The notes: generated from the sequence alone by a model not told the origin. A stretch of 64,000 bases of DNA from Bacteroidia bacterium (GCA_009929375.1 SAAO01000008.1:1-64000), one strand, 5' to 3'; positions 10,689-21,127 are shown, counted from the stretch's first letter. Program-made: numbers and translations.

Positions 10689-11339
10689 TTAAGCAAAAAT
10701 CAGATCACCAAAGAATTCCGGACGATGAAAATCAGGTTGTTTGGTTGATATCAGACTCCAGCTCAGATAGTGCGGATTCGAAGTGCCGTCAGCGCATTTG
10801 TAGAAATTTGCTTTCACACGTTCGGGCAGATTATTTTTGTCCAGTCCGAGTAAGTCAAACGGAATGGCGAAAGTAAGTTTCCATTCGAAGCCGGCTTTTA
10901 TTTCGTTGAAAGGTTGATCGCCAAGTGTGGCATAACGTTTAATGCGCGACATTTTTTCAGGTCCGAACATTTCGACTCCTTCCTCGCGTCCTGCACGTTC
11001 GGCAGCCAGACAGGTACCAATACAATTCAGTTCGAAGTTGTTGTATGTTTTCTGATCGGGACGCTGAAAGAAGAACTCAACGCAACTATCCTGCCATACA
11101 GGGTCGTTGTCGTTGGTAAAAGTCGCTTTTACATTGTTTTCCACCACTTTAAAAAAGAGATAAAGTGCGTCGGACGAACGTGCAATTTTGAAACGACAAT
11201 CGGGTTTGTACGGATATTCGGAAGGCCAGTTAAGCATATCCACATATTCGTATGTTTCGTGTTGCTCAAAATACTGAGCAGCAAAGCGAATGTCGGTGCC
11301 ATCAAGGCGGGGAGCGTATGAAACTTTAAGTGTTTTCAT
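10689..11339 (-). CDS. CBM9-like (carbohydrate-binding family 9-like) protein, no evident signal peptide
   Basis: DCRFKIARSSDALYLFFKVVENNVKATFTNDNDPVWQDSCVEFFFQ pattern of the CBM9-like fold. Confidence 0.75.
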   Translation of the reverse strand: MKTLKVSYAPRLDGTDIRFAAQYFEQHETYEYVDMLNWPSEYPYKPDCRFKIARSSDALYLFFKVVENNVKATFTNDNDPVWQDSCVEFFFQRPDQKTYNNFELNCIGTCLAAERAGREEGVEMFGPEKMSRIKRYATLGDQPFNEIKAGFEWKLTFAIPFDLLGLDKNNLPERVKANFYKCADGTSNPHYLSWSLISTKQPDFHRPEFFGDLIFA

Positions 11340-11400
11340 TATGTTTATCTTTTTTATACCCCAAAAAATATTACCTTTTTAAATTGATTTTTTTAGCTCC

Positions 11401-13389
11401 TCAGCCTTCTGTTTTGTATTCTACAAAGGCTTCGATGGCTTCGTAAGAGGCAAGTCCAAGCTTTTTGTAAAGATCGGCTGTCGCCTGGTTGCGGTCTTCG
11501 GCGCGTTGCCAGAAGAGGCGTTCGTCATTACCCATGAACGGTGCGCTTTCCATTTGCGACTGATGTTTCAGAATGGAGTTTCGTTTGCTGCGAAGTTGTT
11601 CCGGACTCATTGGAACGGCCATTTCAATGTGGTCGATTTCCCACTCAGCCCATGCACCACGGTACATCCAAATGCGGCAATCTTTCATCCATTCCTTTAA
11701 TTTCAGTTCATCGATGGCGGCCAAAGCTGCGTTCAGACAAACTTTGTGGGTTCCGTGCGGATCAGCAAGGTCACCGGCTACAAATATCTGATGTGGCTGC
11801 ACAGTGTCGAGCAATTGCATTACGATACGTACGTCTGCCTCAGTCAGTTTTCCCTTTTGCACTTTTCCTGTTTCGTAAAATGGCAAGTCCAGGAAATGTA
11901 CATTTTCAGGTTTCAGACCAATAAACCGGCAGGCTGCACGAGCTTCTTCGCGACGGATTTGTCCTTTCAGAAACAATACATCGGCTGTGTCGGTGTCACC
12001 GGTTTTCTTTTCGTTGAGCAGGAAGTTAAGAGCTCTGTCGAGTTTTTCGAGTAATGCTTTGTCAGCGTTGTTAAAGCCATTTATTACATTTTTAAACAGT
12101 GCAATGTAACGGATTACTTCATCGTCGCCTACTGCGATATTTCCTGAAGTCTGATAAGCCACATGAACTTCGTGTCCCTGATCAACAACTCTCTGGAAAG
12201 TTCCTCCCATTGAAATAACATCGTCGTCGGGGTGCGGACTGAAAACAAGAACTTTTTTAGGATATGGACGCGCACGTTCGGGGCGGTTTGCATCGTCGGC
12301 TCCTGGTTTTCCTCCCGGCCAGCCAGTGATAGTGCGCTGTAAATCGTTGAATATGCGAATGTTTACATCGTATGCAGAGCCGTACAGCGACAACAGTTCG
12401 TCAAGACCGTGCTGATTATAATCCTTGTTAGTTAGTTTCAGAATAGGTTTGTCAGTTTTTTCGCAAAGCCATACGATAGCGCGTCGTATCATTTTGTCGG
12501 TCCACTCACAAGGGCCTACGAGCCATGGGTGGCTAAGGCGTGTAAGCAACTGAGCTGCGTCGAGATCGAGAACCACGCTGGCATTTTTATGTGTCTGCAG
12601 GAATGAAGCAGGTACGTTGTCGTTTACTTTACCTTCCACCACTTCTTTGATAATGCTGGCTTTGTGTTCACCCCAGGCCGAGAGTATAACGCGGCGTGCA
12701 TTCATTATGGTCGAAAGTCCGATGGTGATGGCACTTGCAGGTACATCATTTTTCGAACTATAGAAACCTTTGAGCGTGGCTCGTGAGGCATCATCGAGAA
12801 GCATCAAACGGGTAGTGGAGCTAAGTTGCGAACCTGGTTCGTTGTAACCCACATTACCTACAAGTCCTACGCTGAGCAATGCCAGGTCGATACCGCCAGC
12901 CTGTTCAATTTCCATTTCGTAGTTGCGACAGAAATCGTAAATTTCTGAACGAGCCATTGTATGGTCGGGTGTAAAGAATGCTTCCGGAGCAATGTCAACT
13001 TTATTAATCAGTTTTTCGCGTAACAAAAGACTGTTTGAATGCAACTGACTGTCGAGTACCGGATAGAATTCCGACACATTAAACACAATTACATTTGCAA
13101 AACTCAGCTCTCCATTTTTATAAAGACTTACAAGGTCGTTGTACACGCTCAGCCACGACGAGCCTCCCGAGAGTGCAAGTACGCATTTCTCGTTTTTTGA
13201 AGCTTTTGTTTTTATAAGCTGAGCAATTTCCTTTGCAATAGCATGTGAGCCATCTTTTTCTGAAGTGTAGATGTCTGTATGTAGCTTTTCGAAGCGAGTC
13301 TGACGAGCCGCTTCAAAAGCATCTCCCGGACGATAATATCTTTCGGGGATACGTTCGAGTGTAATTTTTGAACTTAAATCAAAATTCAT
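11401..13389 (-). CDS. Glucosamine-6-phosphate deaminase-like (NagB) / PIG-L (LmbE) deacetylase fusion
   Basis: N-terminal NagB-like region (LALSGGSSWLSVYNDLV, ITIGLSTIMNARRVILSAWGEHKASII); C-terminal PIG-L motif (KKVLVFSPHPDDDVISMGGTFQRVVDQGHEVHVAYQTSGN...DPHGTHKVC). Confidence 0.9.
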   Translation of the reverse strand: MNFDLSSKITLERIPERYYRPGDAFEAARQTRFEKLHTDIYTSEKDGSHAIAKEIAQLIKTKASKNEKCVLALSGGSSWLSVYNDLVSLYKNGELSFANVIVFNVSEFYPVLDSQLHSNSLLLREKLINKVDIAPEAFFTPDHTMARSEIYDFCRNYEMEIEQAGGIDLALLSVGLVGNVGYNEPGSQLSSTTRLMLLDDASRATLKGFYSSKNDVPASAITIGLSTIMNARRVILSAWGEHKASIIKEVVEGKVNDNVPASFLQTHKNASVVLDLDAAQLLTRLSHPWLVGPCEWTDKMIRRAIVWLCEKTDKPILKLTNKDYNQHGLDELLSLYGSAYDVNIRIFNDLQRTITGWPGGKPGADDANRPERARPYPKKVLVFSPHPDDDVISMGGTFQRVVDQGHEVHVAYQTSGNIAVGDDEVIRYIALFKNVINGFNNADKALLEKLDRALNFLLNEKKTGDTDTADVLFLKGQIRREEARAACRFIGLKPENVHFLDLPFYETGKVQKGKLTEADVRIVMQLLDTVQPHQIFVAGDLADPHGTHKVCLNAALAAIDELKLKEWMKDCRIWMYRGAWAEWEIDHIEMAVPMSPEQLRSKRNSILKHQSQMESAPFMGNDERLFWQRAEDRNQATADLYKKLGLASYEAIEAFVEYKTEG

Positions 13390-14489
13390 TATACTGTGAT
13401 TTTTGAGTTTTTATATTGGGCTTCGAACACAATTTGTTTCATTTTTTCAAAGTTTTCCTCCTGACTTTTCAGTAAGGCAAACTGGGCCAGCGTGCGCTGC
13501 ATATTGTGTTCGGGATGTTGTATCTTATAATAAGTGTCACCATTCAGGTAATCGGTGAAAAAGCGCACTGTCTGCATGTAGCTTAAAAGTTTTGCTCCAA
13601 ATGCAAGATATTCAAGTTCGGTGTCACTCAGGAATGTGGCTTTGCTCAGATAGCCTTCGCTGTAGGCTTTGAAAATTTCGAGATTGATGCCTACATTCTC
13701 AAGATTTTCGTCATCTTCGGCCCCTGTGTTAGCTGCTGTGCGCATAAAGTCGCCAAAATCGGAAAGTACAAAACCCGGCATTACAGTGTCGAGATCCACA
13801 ATGCAAATAGGTTCTTCGTTTTCGTCGAAGAGCATATTATTTACCTTGGTGTCGCAATGGTTGATGCGTTTTTGCAGTTTTCCTTCACGGAACATACGTT
13901 CGGGAGCACACATTCCCCATGCACGTTTTTCAATTTCGTCCACCATGAATTGCGTTTTTTCGAGTCTTCCTGCCGCATTGTTTTCCACTGCTTCGCGAAA
14001 TTGTTTTAACCTGAATTCCATATTGTGAAAATCAGGAATAGTTTCAATCAGTTCATCGTGCGGAATGTCGGAAAGCATGCACTGAAAATTTCCGAAAGCC
14101 TCGCCTGCTTTGAATGCAAGTTCGGGCGAAATGGCATCGTAACTGTGAGTATTTTCAATATTCACATACATTCTCCAGTATTCGCCTTCTGTGGTTTTAT
14201 AAAATAATTCTCCGTTTTTGGTAGGTATCAGTCGGAGTACTTTACGTTCTATGTTATTTTGTCCCTCGGCAGCAAGTTTTGATCTCAGGTGGTCGGTTAC
14301 TATGCTAATGTTTTTTTGCAGACCCGCCACATTTTTGAAGATATTGTGGTTGATTTTCTGTAAAAAATAAGACCCTTTCTCTGGTGTATTGGTTTTCAGA
14401 ATAAATGAATCATTGATATGCCCGATTTTTAGTGGAGACACAGTAGTGATTTCACCTTGAATGTCAAATTGTGAAATTATCTCTTCCAT
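13389..14489 (-). CDS. APH-fold phosphotransferase, N-acetylhexosamine kinase-like
   Basis: INHCDTKVNNMLFDENEEPICIVDLDTVMPGFVLSDFGDFMR is an APH-type catalytic loop; ATG at 14489 (MEEIISQF) preferred over the ORF-track start 14555. Confidence 0.8.
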   Translation of the reverse strand: MEEIISQFDIQGEITTVSPLKIGHINDSFILKTNTPEKGSYFLQKINHNIFKNVAGLQKNISIVTDHLRSKLAAEGQNNIERKVLRLIPTKNGELFYKTTEGEYWRMYVNIENTHSYDAISPELAFKAGEAFGNFQCMLSDIPHDELIETIPDFHNMEFRLKQFREAVENNAAGRLEKTQFMVDEIEKRAWGMCAPERMFREGKLQKRINHCDTKVNNMLFDENEEPICIVDLDTVMPGFVLSDFGDFMRTAANTGAEDDENLENVGINLEIFKAYSEGYLSKATFLSDTELEYLAFGAKLLSYMQTVRFFTDYLNGDTYYKIQHPEHNMQRTLAQFALLKSQEENFEKMKQIVFEAQYKNSKITV

Positions 14490-14763
14490 TTTTGAGTTAT
14501 GTGTTTTAAAGTAATATAGTATTAAGCCTGTAGTAATATGCAATATTCGTAGCATAATTACTGCCTTTTTGATTTGTCAGATTTAAAGTGTCCTTATATA
14601 TAACGTATAATTTAATATCAAAGTGATTTGTTTCTCTTTCACATTAAAATATTCTTGCGTTAATCTGTGAATTATCCGCTAATTTTATTTACCTTTGCAA
14701 AGATAATAAATATATTCAATAATAAATCTACAAAAATAGGAAAATCGCTAAAACTGTATTATT

Positions 14764-14796
14764 TTATCCTGTTTTCGTACAATATTATCCTGTTTT
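14764..14796. promoter_or_regulatory. Two 12-bp direct repeats (TTATCCTGTTTT) spaced 21 bp; candidate operator
   Basis: Copies at 14764-14775 and 14785-14796 in the divergent spacer between the kinase-like gene and sdaA. Confidence 0.4.
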
Positions 14797-14963
14797 AAGT
14801 GGAAAATGAGCTAAAAATAGCCCACTGCAATTTGTTTAGGGATGAAATTGAAGTGAAATTTTAATAATTTTACACAAAGGTGACATGTTTTTTACCTGAT
14901 TTTTGCCAATAAAAAACTATTAATTTATTCATGGAAATAAAAGTTGGTTGACTGAAATTCATT

Positions 14964-14971
14964 TATCTTTG
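14964..14971 (+). promoter_or_regulatory. Putative -7 element (TATCTTTG) of the sdaA promoter
   Basis: Matches TAnnTTTG, 31 nt upstream of the sdaA ATG; TTG trinucleotides lie upstream. Confidence 0.45.
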
Positions 14972-15002
14972 TTGTACGAAATGTAAAAAACAGAAATTCA
15001 AA

Positions 15003-16214
15003 ATGGAAAGTATAAAATCAATATACCGGATAGGAAACGGACCTTCGAGTAGTCATACCATGGGGCCAAAAAAGGCCGCTGAATTATTTCGTATTAAAAA
15101 TCCGGAAGCAACAGCGTTCAGGGTACATCTGTACGGAAGTCTGGCTGCGACCGGAAAGGGACACTTTACAGATAAAGCCATTGGCGACGCTCTGCATCCA
15201 TGCAATGTGGAGTTTGTGTGGCATCCTGAACTTGAGTTGCCGCTTCATACCAACGGAATGAAATTCGAAGCACTCGATACTAAAAATATTATATCTGATA
15301 GTTGGGTTGTCTACAGCATTGGGGGTGGAAAAATTATTGACGAAACCACCGATTTGTACGAAAAACAGATTTATGAGCACGAAAATATTACCGATATTTT
15401 AAACTGGGTCGAAAAGAGAGGAAAAACCTATTGGGAATATGTGCAGGATCGTGAAGAACCGGATTTGTGGGATTACCTGAACGAGGTCTGGAAAACCATG
15501 CAGAAATCGGTACGTGAAGGACTCGAAAATGATGGTGTATTACCGGGTGAACTGAATCTGCGTCGCAAGGCCGCTTCGTACTGGATTAAAGCCAAAAGTT
15601 ACAAAGTGAGTCTCCAGAACCGTTGCCTGATTATGGCTTATGCATTGGCTGTGTCCGAACAGAATGCAAGTGGAGGTGAAGTGGTTACTGCACCTACCTG
15701 TGGAGCCGCAGGTGTACTGCCTGCAATTTTGTACCATATGAAAAATTATCACGAATTTTCGGATAAAAATATACTTCAGGCACTTGCAACAGCAGGACTT
15801 TTCGGAAATGTGACACGTAAGAATGCTTCTATTTCCGGAGCTGAAGTCGGTTGCCAGGGCGAAATTGGTACTGCCTGCGCCATGGCCGCAGCAGCTTCAA
15901 ACCAAATGTTTGGCGGTTCGCCACAGCAAATTGAATACGCTGCCGAAATGGGACTTGAACATCATCTCGGACTGACCTGTGATCCTGTGTGCGGACTGGT
16001 ACAGATTCCATGTATCGAGCGTAATTCGTTTGCTGCGCTTCGCGCACTCGATGCAAACCTTTCGGCCATGATGGGCGATGGAAAACACATTATCAGTTTC
16101 GATAAAGTGGTGGAAACTATGCGCTCTACCGGTCACGATTTGCCTAATCTTTACAAAGAAACTTCGCTTGGCGGTTTGGCAAAATTTGCACATGTGTCTG
16201 GTGAAATGTGTTGA
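15003..16214 (+). CDS. sdaA: L-serine ammonia-lyase (single-chain, iron-sulfur type)
   Basis: IYRIGNGPSSSHTMGPKKAAELF, VVTAPTCGAAGVLPA, EVGCQGEIGTACAMAAAA. Confidence 0.95.
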   Translation: MESIKSIYRIGNGPSSSHTMGPKKAAELFRIKNPEATAFRVHLYGSLAATGKGHFTDKAIGDALHPCNVEFVWHPELELPLHTNGMKFEALDTKNIISDSWVVYSIGGGKIIDETTDLYEKQIYEHENITDILNWVEKRGKTYWEYVQDREEPDLWDYLNEVWKTMQKSVREGLENDGVLPGELNLRRKAASYWIKAKSYKVSLQNRCLIMAYALAVSEQNASGGEVVTAPTCGAAGVLPAILYHMKNYHEFSDKNILQALATAGLFGNVTRKNASISGAEVGCQGEIGTACAMAAAASNQMFGGSPQQIEYAAEMGLEHHLGLTCDPVCGLVQIPCIERNSFAALRALDANLSAMMGDGKHIISFDKVVETMRSTGHDLPNLYKETSLGGLAKFAHVSGEMC

Positions 16215-16256
16215 TCTAATTCATTACAAACTATATATTTAAACAATCTATTATTT

Positions 16257-17447
16257 ATGTATTCAGATTTTCAATCACACCTGCAAACCGAGCTTTCCGA
16301 TATCCGTGAAGCTGGTTTATATAAAAATGAGCGTGTCATTGTATCGCCACAGGGTGCGCTTATCCGCGTTGGCGATGGCAAGGAAGTGCTTAATTTTTGC
16401 GCTAACAATTATCTTGGACTCTCGAATAATCCTGAGTTGATTTCTGCAGCTAAAAATGCCCTCGATACTCACGGATATGGCGTTTCGTCGGTACGTTTTA
16501 TTTGTGGAACACAGGATTTGCACAAACAACTTGAAGCATCGATTGCACGCTTTTTCGGTACTGAGGATACAATATTATATGCAGCCTGTTTCGATGCCAA
16601 TGGTGGCGTTTTCGAACCATTGCTCAACGAGCAGGATGCGATTATCTCTGATGCCCTGAATCATGCATCAATTATCGATGGCGTTCGTCTTTGTAAAGCA
16701 CAGCGTTACCGTTATGCTAATGCCGACAAGGACGATCTGGAAAAACAGCTTATTGCAGCTCAGGCACAGCGTTATCGCCTGATTGTGACCGATGGGGTTT
16801 TCTCAATGGATGGAAATGTGGCACCGCTCGATAAAATTTACGAACTGGCCAATAAATACAATGCCATGGTTATGGTCGATGAGTCGCATTCGGCAGGAGT
16901 GGTTGGAAATACAGGTCGCGGGGTGACTGAACGTTATAATCTTCGTGGCGAAATCGAAATTATTACCGGAACACTTGGTAAAGCATTTGGAGGTGCTATC
17001 GGTGGATTTACAACCGGTAAAAAGGAAATTATCGAGCTGCTTCGTCAGCGTTCGCGTCCTTATCTTTTCTCAAATTCAATTCCGCCAATGGTGGCTGCAG
17101 CAGGTATCCGTATGTTTGCCATGATGGACGAAACCAATGAATTACAGGATAAACTGCACAAAAACACAGCTTATTTTGTGGAAAAAATGAAAGCAGCCGG
17201 CTTTGACATTAAACCAACTGAATCAGCAATTTGTGCCGTAATGCTTTACGATGCCAAATTATCGCAGGAAATGGCCGCCCGTTTGCTCGACGAAGGCATT
17301 TATGTAACCGGTTTTTATTATCCGGTAGTTCCTAAAAATCAGGCACGTATCCGTGTTCAGATTTCAGCAGCACACAATCCCGAACATCTTGACAAATGTA
17401 TTACTGCATTCAGCAAAGTGGGACGTGAGTTGGGTGTAATAAAATAA
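16257..17447 (+). CDS. kbl: Glycine C-acetyltransferase (2-amino-3-ketobutyrate CoA ligase)
   Basis: LNFCANNYLGLSNNPELI, VDESHSAGVVGNTGRGVTE, GTLGKAFGGAIGGFTTG; adjacent to tdh. Confidence 0.95.
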   Translation: MYSDFQSHLQTELSDIREAGLYKNERVIVSPQGALIRVGDGKEVLNFCANNYLGLSNNPELISAAKNALDTHGYGVSSVRFICGTQDLHKQLEASIARFFGTEDTILYAACFDANGGVFEPLLNEQDAIISDALNHASIIDGVRLCKAQRYRYANADKDDLEKQLIAAQAQRYRLIVTDGVFSMDGNVAPLDKIYELANKYNAMVMVDESHSAGVVGNTGRGVTERYNLRGEIEIITGTLGKAFGGAIGGFTTGKKEIIELLRQRSRPYLFSNSIPPMVAAAGIRMFAMMDETNELQDKLHKNTAYFVEKMKAAGFDIKPTESAICAVMLYDAKLSQEMAARLLDEGIYVTGFYYPVVPKNQARIRVQISAAHNPEHLDKCITAFSKVGRELGVIK

Positions 17448-17517
17448 GAAACACATTTAAACTAATCAAATAGACGAATTTGATTTTTAAAATAACAATT
17501 ATCTACTAATAACTCAA

Positions 17518-17549
17518 CTTCTTATTCCCCCTTGAGGGGGTTAGGGGGC
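17518..17549 (+). repeat. 32-bp G/C-tract hairpin repeat, copy 1 (CTTCTTATTCCCCCTTGAGGGGGTTAGGGGGC), upstream of tdh
   Basis: Identical 32/32 to the reverse complement of 36464-36495; contains CCCCCTTGAGGGGG hairpin. Confidence 0.9.
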
Positions 17550-17563
17550 TAATAATAAACGAA

Positions 17564-18589
17564 ATGAAAGCATTAGTAAAAGCCAGTCCTGAAAAGGGAA
17601 TTTGGATGCAGGATGTACCAATGCCAAAGGTCGGCATTAACGACGTTCTGATTAAAATAAAGAAAACCGCCATTTGCGGTACCGACCTTCATATTTACAA
17701 ATGGGACGACTGGGCACAGCGTACCATAAAAACGCCTATGACCATTGGCCACGAATATATGGGTGAAGTGGTGGATATGGGAAGTGGTGTGAAAAACATC
17801 AAAATCGGTGACCGTGTAACCGGTGAAGGACATATTGCCTGCGGACATTGCCGCAATTGCCGTCGTGGTAAACTGCACGTGTGCGAAAACACTGTTGGTA
17901 TTGGTGTGAACCGCGATGGTTCGTTTGCCGAATATCTTTCGTTGCCTGCCGAAAATGTGGTACATTTGGATAGCCGCGTTTCCGACGAAATGGCTTCGAT
18001 CATGGACCCGTTCGGAAATGCCACGCACACAGCACTTTCGTTCCCGCTTATCGGCGAAGATGTGTTGATTACAGGAGCAGGACTTATCGGTACTATGGCT
18101 ACAGCTATTTGCCGTTTTGCAGGTGCCCGCAATATTGTGGTGAGCGACCTGAGCGATTATCGTCTGGATATTGCCCGCAAAATGGGTGCAACAGTAACTA
18201 TAAACCCTACAAAAGGCGAAACTATTGAGGCTGCTATGAAACAGCTGCATATGCGTGGTTTCGATATTGGTCTCGAAATGTCGGGTTCACCCAAAGCATT
18301 CGAAGGCATGATCGACAATATGTACAACGGTTCGAAAATTGCTTTGTTGGGAATTTTACCAAATACAACTACTGTGGACTGGGGTAAAATTATTTTCAAA
18401 GCTTTGACACTGAAAGGTATTTATGGCCGCGAAATGTGGGAAACATGGTATCAGATGGAGCAAATGCTGATTACCGGCATCGATCTTTCGCCAGTGATTA
18501 CGCATCGTTTCGGCATCGACGATTTCCAGAAAGGATTCGATGTAATGGAAAGCGGCGAATGTGGAAAGGTAATACTGAGCTGGGATTAA
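17564..18589 (+). CDS. tdh: L-threonine 3-dehydrogenase
   Basis: Zn-dependent MDR motif [47 protein letters not shown]; adjacent to kbl. Confidence 0.96.
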   Translation: MKALVKASPEKGIWMQDVPMPKVGINDVLIKIKKTAICGTDLHIYKWDDWAQRTIKTPMTIGHEYMGEVVDMGSGVKNIKIGDRVTGEGHIACGHCRNCRRGKLHVCENTVGIGVNRDGSFAEYLSLPAENVVHLDSRVSDEMASIMDPFGNATHTALSFPLIGEDVLITGAGLIGTMATAICRFAGARNIVVSDLSDYRLDIARKMGATVTINPTKGETIEAAMKQLHMRGFDIGLEMSGSPKAFEGMIDNMYNGSKIALLGILPNTTTVDWGKIIFKALTLKGIYGREMWETWYQMEQMLITGIDLSPVITHRFGIDDFQKGFDVMESGECGKVILSWD

Positions 18590-18613
18590 GCATAACGTAT
18601 TTACAATAAATTT

Positions 18614-18649
18614 AAAGGCAGGATATTCATTTGGATATTCTGCCTTTTT
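18614..18649 (+). terminator. Terminator of the sdaA-kbl-tdh cluster
   Basis: AAAGGCAGGATAT / ATATTCTGCCTTT stem (one mismatch) ending in a T run. Confidence 0.75.
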
Positions 18650-18751
18650 ACTTTAAATGCATCAGGTTTTATATTATTGTACAGTTTTCCATATCAGATC
18701 GTATGGATTGTATTTTCTTTGTAAACCGGAATTTTATATAAACAGCTTACA

Positions 18752-21109
18752 ATGATAAAATCAAAATATATCTTCTCAATTCTAATTGCAATTTTGCTGC
18801 TACCGCAATCCGCATTTGCCGGATTCAAATTTCAAAGTGGCAAAATGGTACGTGCTGATATTTCTGTAAACGAATCGGAAGTGGTAAAAACGGCTTTCGG
18901 AATGTTTCAGAATGATTTTCTCCGTGTTTTCGATGCCGAAATACAGCAAAATTCCAAACAGGCTAAGTTGTTTATTGGTACGGTCGGACTTCAAAGTAAA
19001 GCCGAAAACTATGCTGATAAAGGCGAACTCGGATTGTTAAAACAGAAGCGTGAAGGTTTTCTGATTTTTGTAAAAGGAAATTCGCTTATAGTGCTTGGCA
19101 GCGATAAGCGAGGCACCGCTTACGGATTGCTTGAATTGTCGCGCATGATGGGTGTTTCACCATGGGAATGGTGGGCTGATTCGCCTGTGGAGAAACGAAA
19201 AGAACTTGATTTTCCGGATCATTTTCGCGTGATGCAATCGCCTTCGGTAAAGCACAGAGGCATTTTTATCAATGACGAAGACTGGGGATTGATGCCCTGG
19301 AGTTCGCAGAATTTCGAACCTTCGGACGTAAAAGGACGAATCGGTCCAAAAACGCATGCCAGAATCTTCGAACTGTTGTTGCGACTCCGTGCCAATACCT
19401 TCTGGCCGGCTATGCACGATTGTTCCGAAGCATTTTACCTCACGCCCGGAAACCGCAAAATGGCTGATAAATATGGTATTTATATAGGGACATCGCATTG
19501 TGAACCTATGCTCAGAAATACGAACGCTGAATGGAAAATTGCCGGAACGGGTGTTTATGATTTTGTGAATAATCGTGACAATGTGCTGAAATTCTGGGAA
19601 GAACGAACACGCGAACTGGCTGGTTCAGACAATATTTATACTTTGGGAATTCGTGGTGTGCACGATAGTAAAATGTTGGGTGCAAACACATTGCAGGAAC
19701 AAAAAGATGCACTTGACCAAATTCTGAAGACTCAGCGCGAAATGATATCCGATAATGTGAATCCGGATTTGGAGAAGGTTTCGCAGGTTTTTATTCCGTA
19801 CAAAGAAGTGTTGGATGTGTACAAAACTGGCTTACAGGTTCCTGAAGATGTGACGCTAATGTGGACCGACGATAATTACGGCTATATTCGTCATTTTCCC
19901 GACAGCGCTGAACAGACCCGAAAAGGCGGACATGGCATTTACAATCATCTTTCGTACTGGGGTCGCCCGCACGATTATCTCTGGCTTGCCAGCACACATC
20001 CGGCTCTGGTTTATACGCAAATGAAAATGGCCTACGATAAAGGTGTTCGCGATATGTGGATAATGAACGTGGGCGATATTAAACCTGCCGAATATCTGAT
20101 TGAACTGAGCATGGATATGGCGTGGAATATAAATGCGATTGAAAATAATATTGATGGGCTCGACAAGCATTTACAGAATTGGTTGATGCGGGAATTCGGA
20201 GAAAAAAATGCCACAGATTTACTTGCTGTAATGAACGAATATTACAGACTGGCTTATATCCGAAAACCTGAGTTTATGGGCAATACACGTACCGAGGAGC
20301 GTGATCCTGCATGGAAAGAAGTAAAAGATTTGCCATGGACTGAAACTGAAATTCTGGAGCGAATAGCACAATATAAGACTATAGATGAAAAAGTGCAGCA
20401 AATTTCAAAAACTATTCCCGAAGAAAAACGCGCTGTATGGTTTCAGCTGGTCGAATATCCGGTTCGTGCGGCTGCAAACATGAATTATAAGCATTTACAT
20501 GCGCAATTAGCCCGTCACTCCAAAAGTGACTGGAACAAAAGTGACACTGCTCACGACGAAATTGTAAAACTTAATGAATATTATAATTCATTGGCCGAAG
20601 GCAAATGGCGATTAATGATGGATGCCCGTCCGCGCAGGCTTGCTGTGTTCGATCGCGTAAAAAGAGCAGAAGCCGTGCAATCGCTTTGTGAAGGCGAAAA
20701 ATTGCTTTGTAAATGGAACGGAGTTGATTTTCATCGTTTCGAAGGTCCGAAGCCACTTGCTCATGGTTTGGGATACGAGCGAAAAGCTGTAAGTCTCTCG
20801 CCCAACACGACGCTGATTTACAATTTTGAAGTTTCGCAAACCGATTCGTTGAAAATCACAGTGGCACTTGCTCCGAATCATCCCGTAAACGGCAATACAT
20901 TGCGCTACGCCATTTCTCTGAATAATGAAAAACCTCAAATTGTAGATTTTCAAACACAGGGTCGCAGCGAAGAATGGAAAGAAAATGTACTTACCAATCA
21001 GGCATTGCGAACCACTATTCATGAAGTAAAACAAACAGGTAAGCAGACCTTGAGAATCACGGCTCTGGACGAAGGAGTTATTGTGGATCAGATAAAAATC
21101 AAAAATTAG
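18752..21109 (+). CDS. GH115-family glycoside hydrolase (alpha-glucuronidase-like)
   Basis: GTAYGLLELSRMMGVSPWEWWADSPVEKR, HRGIFINDEDWGLMPWSS, RLRANTFWPAMHDCSEAFY, WTDDNYGYIRHFPD are GH115-like blocks. Confidence 0.88.
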   Translation: MIKSKYIFSILIAILLLPQSAFAGFKFQSGKMVRADISVNESEVVKTAFGMFQNDFLRVFDAEIQQNSKQAKLFIGTVGLQSKAENYADKGELGLLKQKREGFLIFVKGNSLIVLGSDKRGTAYGLLELSRMMGVSPWEWWADSPVEKRKELDFPDHFRVMQSPSVKHRGIFINDEDWGLMPWSSQNFEPSDVKGRIGPKTHARIFELLLRLRANTFWPAMHDCSEAFYLTPGNRKMADKYGIYIGTSHCEPMLRNTNAEWKIAGTGVYDFVNNRDNVLKFWEERTRELAGSDNIYTLGIRGVHDSKMLGANTLQEQKDALDQILKTQREMISDNVNPDLEKVSQVFIPYKEVLDVYKTGLQVPEDVTLMWTDDNYGYIRHFPDSAEQTRKGGHGIYNHLSYWGRPHDYLWLASTHPALVYTQMKMAYDKGVRDMWIMNVGDIKPAEYLIELSMDMAWNINAIENNIDGLDKHLQNWLMREFGEKNATDLLAVMNEYYRLAYIRKPEFMGNTRTEERDPAWKEVKDLPWTETEILERIAQYKTIDEKVQQISKTIPEEKRAVWFQLVEYPVRAAANMNYKHLHAQLARHSKSDWNKSDTAHDEIVKLNEYYNSLAEGKWRLMMDARPRRLAVFDRVKRAEAVQSLCEGEKLLCKWNGVDFHRFEGPKPLAHGLGYERKAVSLSPNTTLIYNFEVSQTDSLKITVALAPNHPVNGNTLRYAISLNNEKPQIVDFQTQGRSEEWKENVLTNQALRTTIHEVKQTGKQTLRITALDEGVIVDQIKIKN

Positions 21110-21127
21110 ACAAACCTGTAAATAGAA

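Noticed and set aside
17518-17549. Intramolecular G-quadruplex
   Set aside because: Only two G5 tracts on one strand; a complete intramolecular quadruplex needs four G-runs, and hairpin pairing with the C5 tract is simpler
17573-18250. 225-aa minus-strand ORF antisense to tdh
   Set aside because: Shadow ORF of a confidently identified gene; no family motifs
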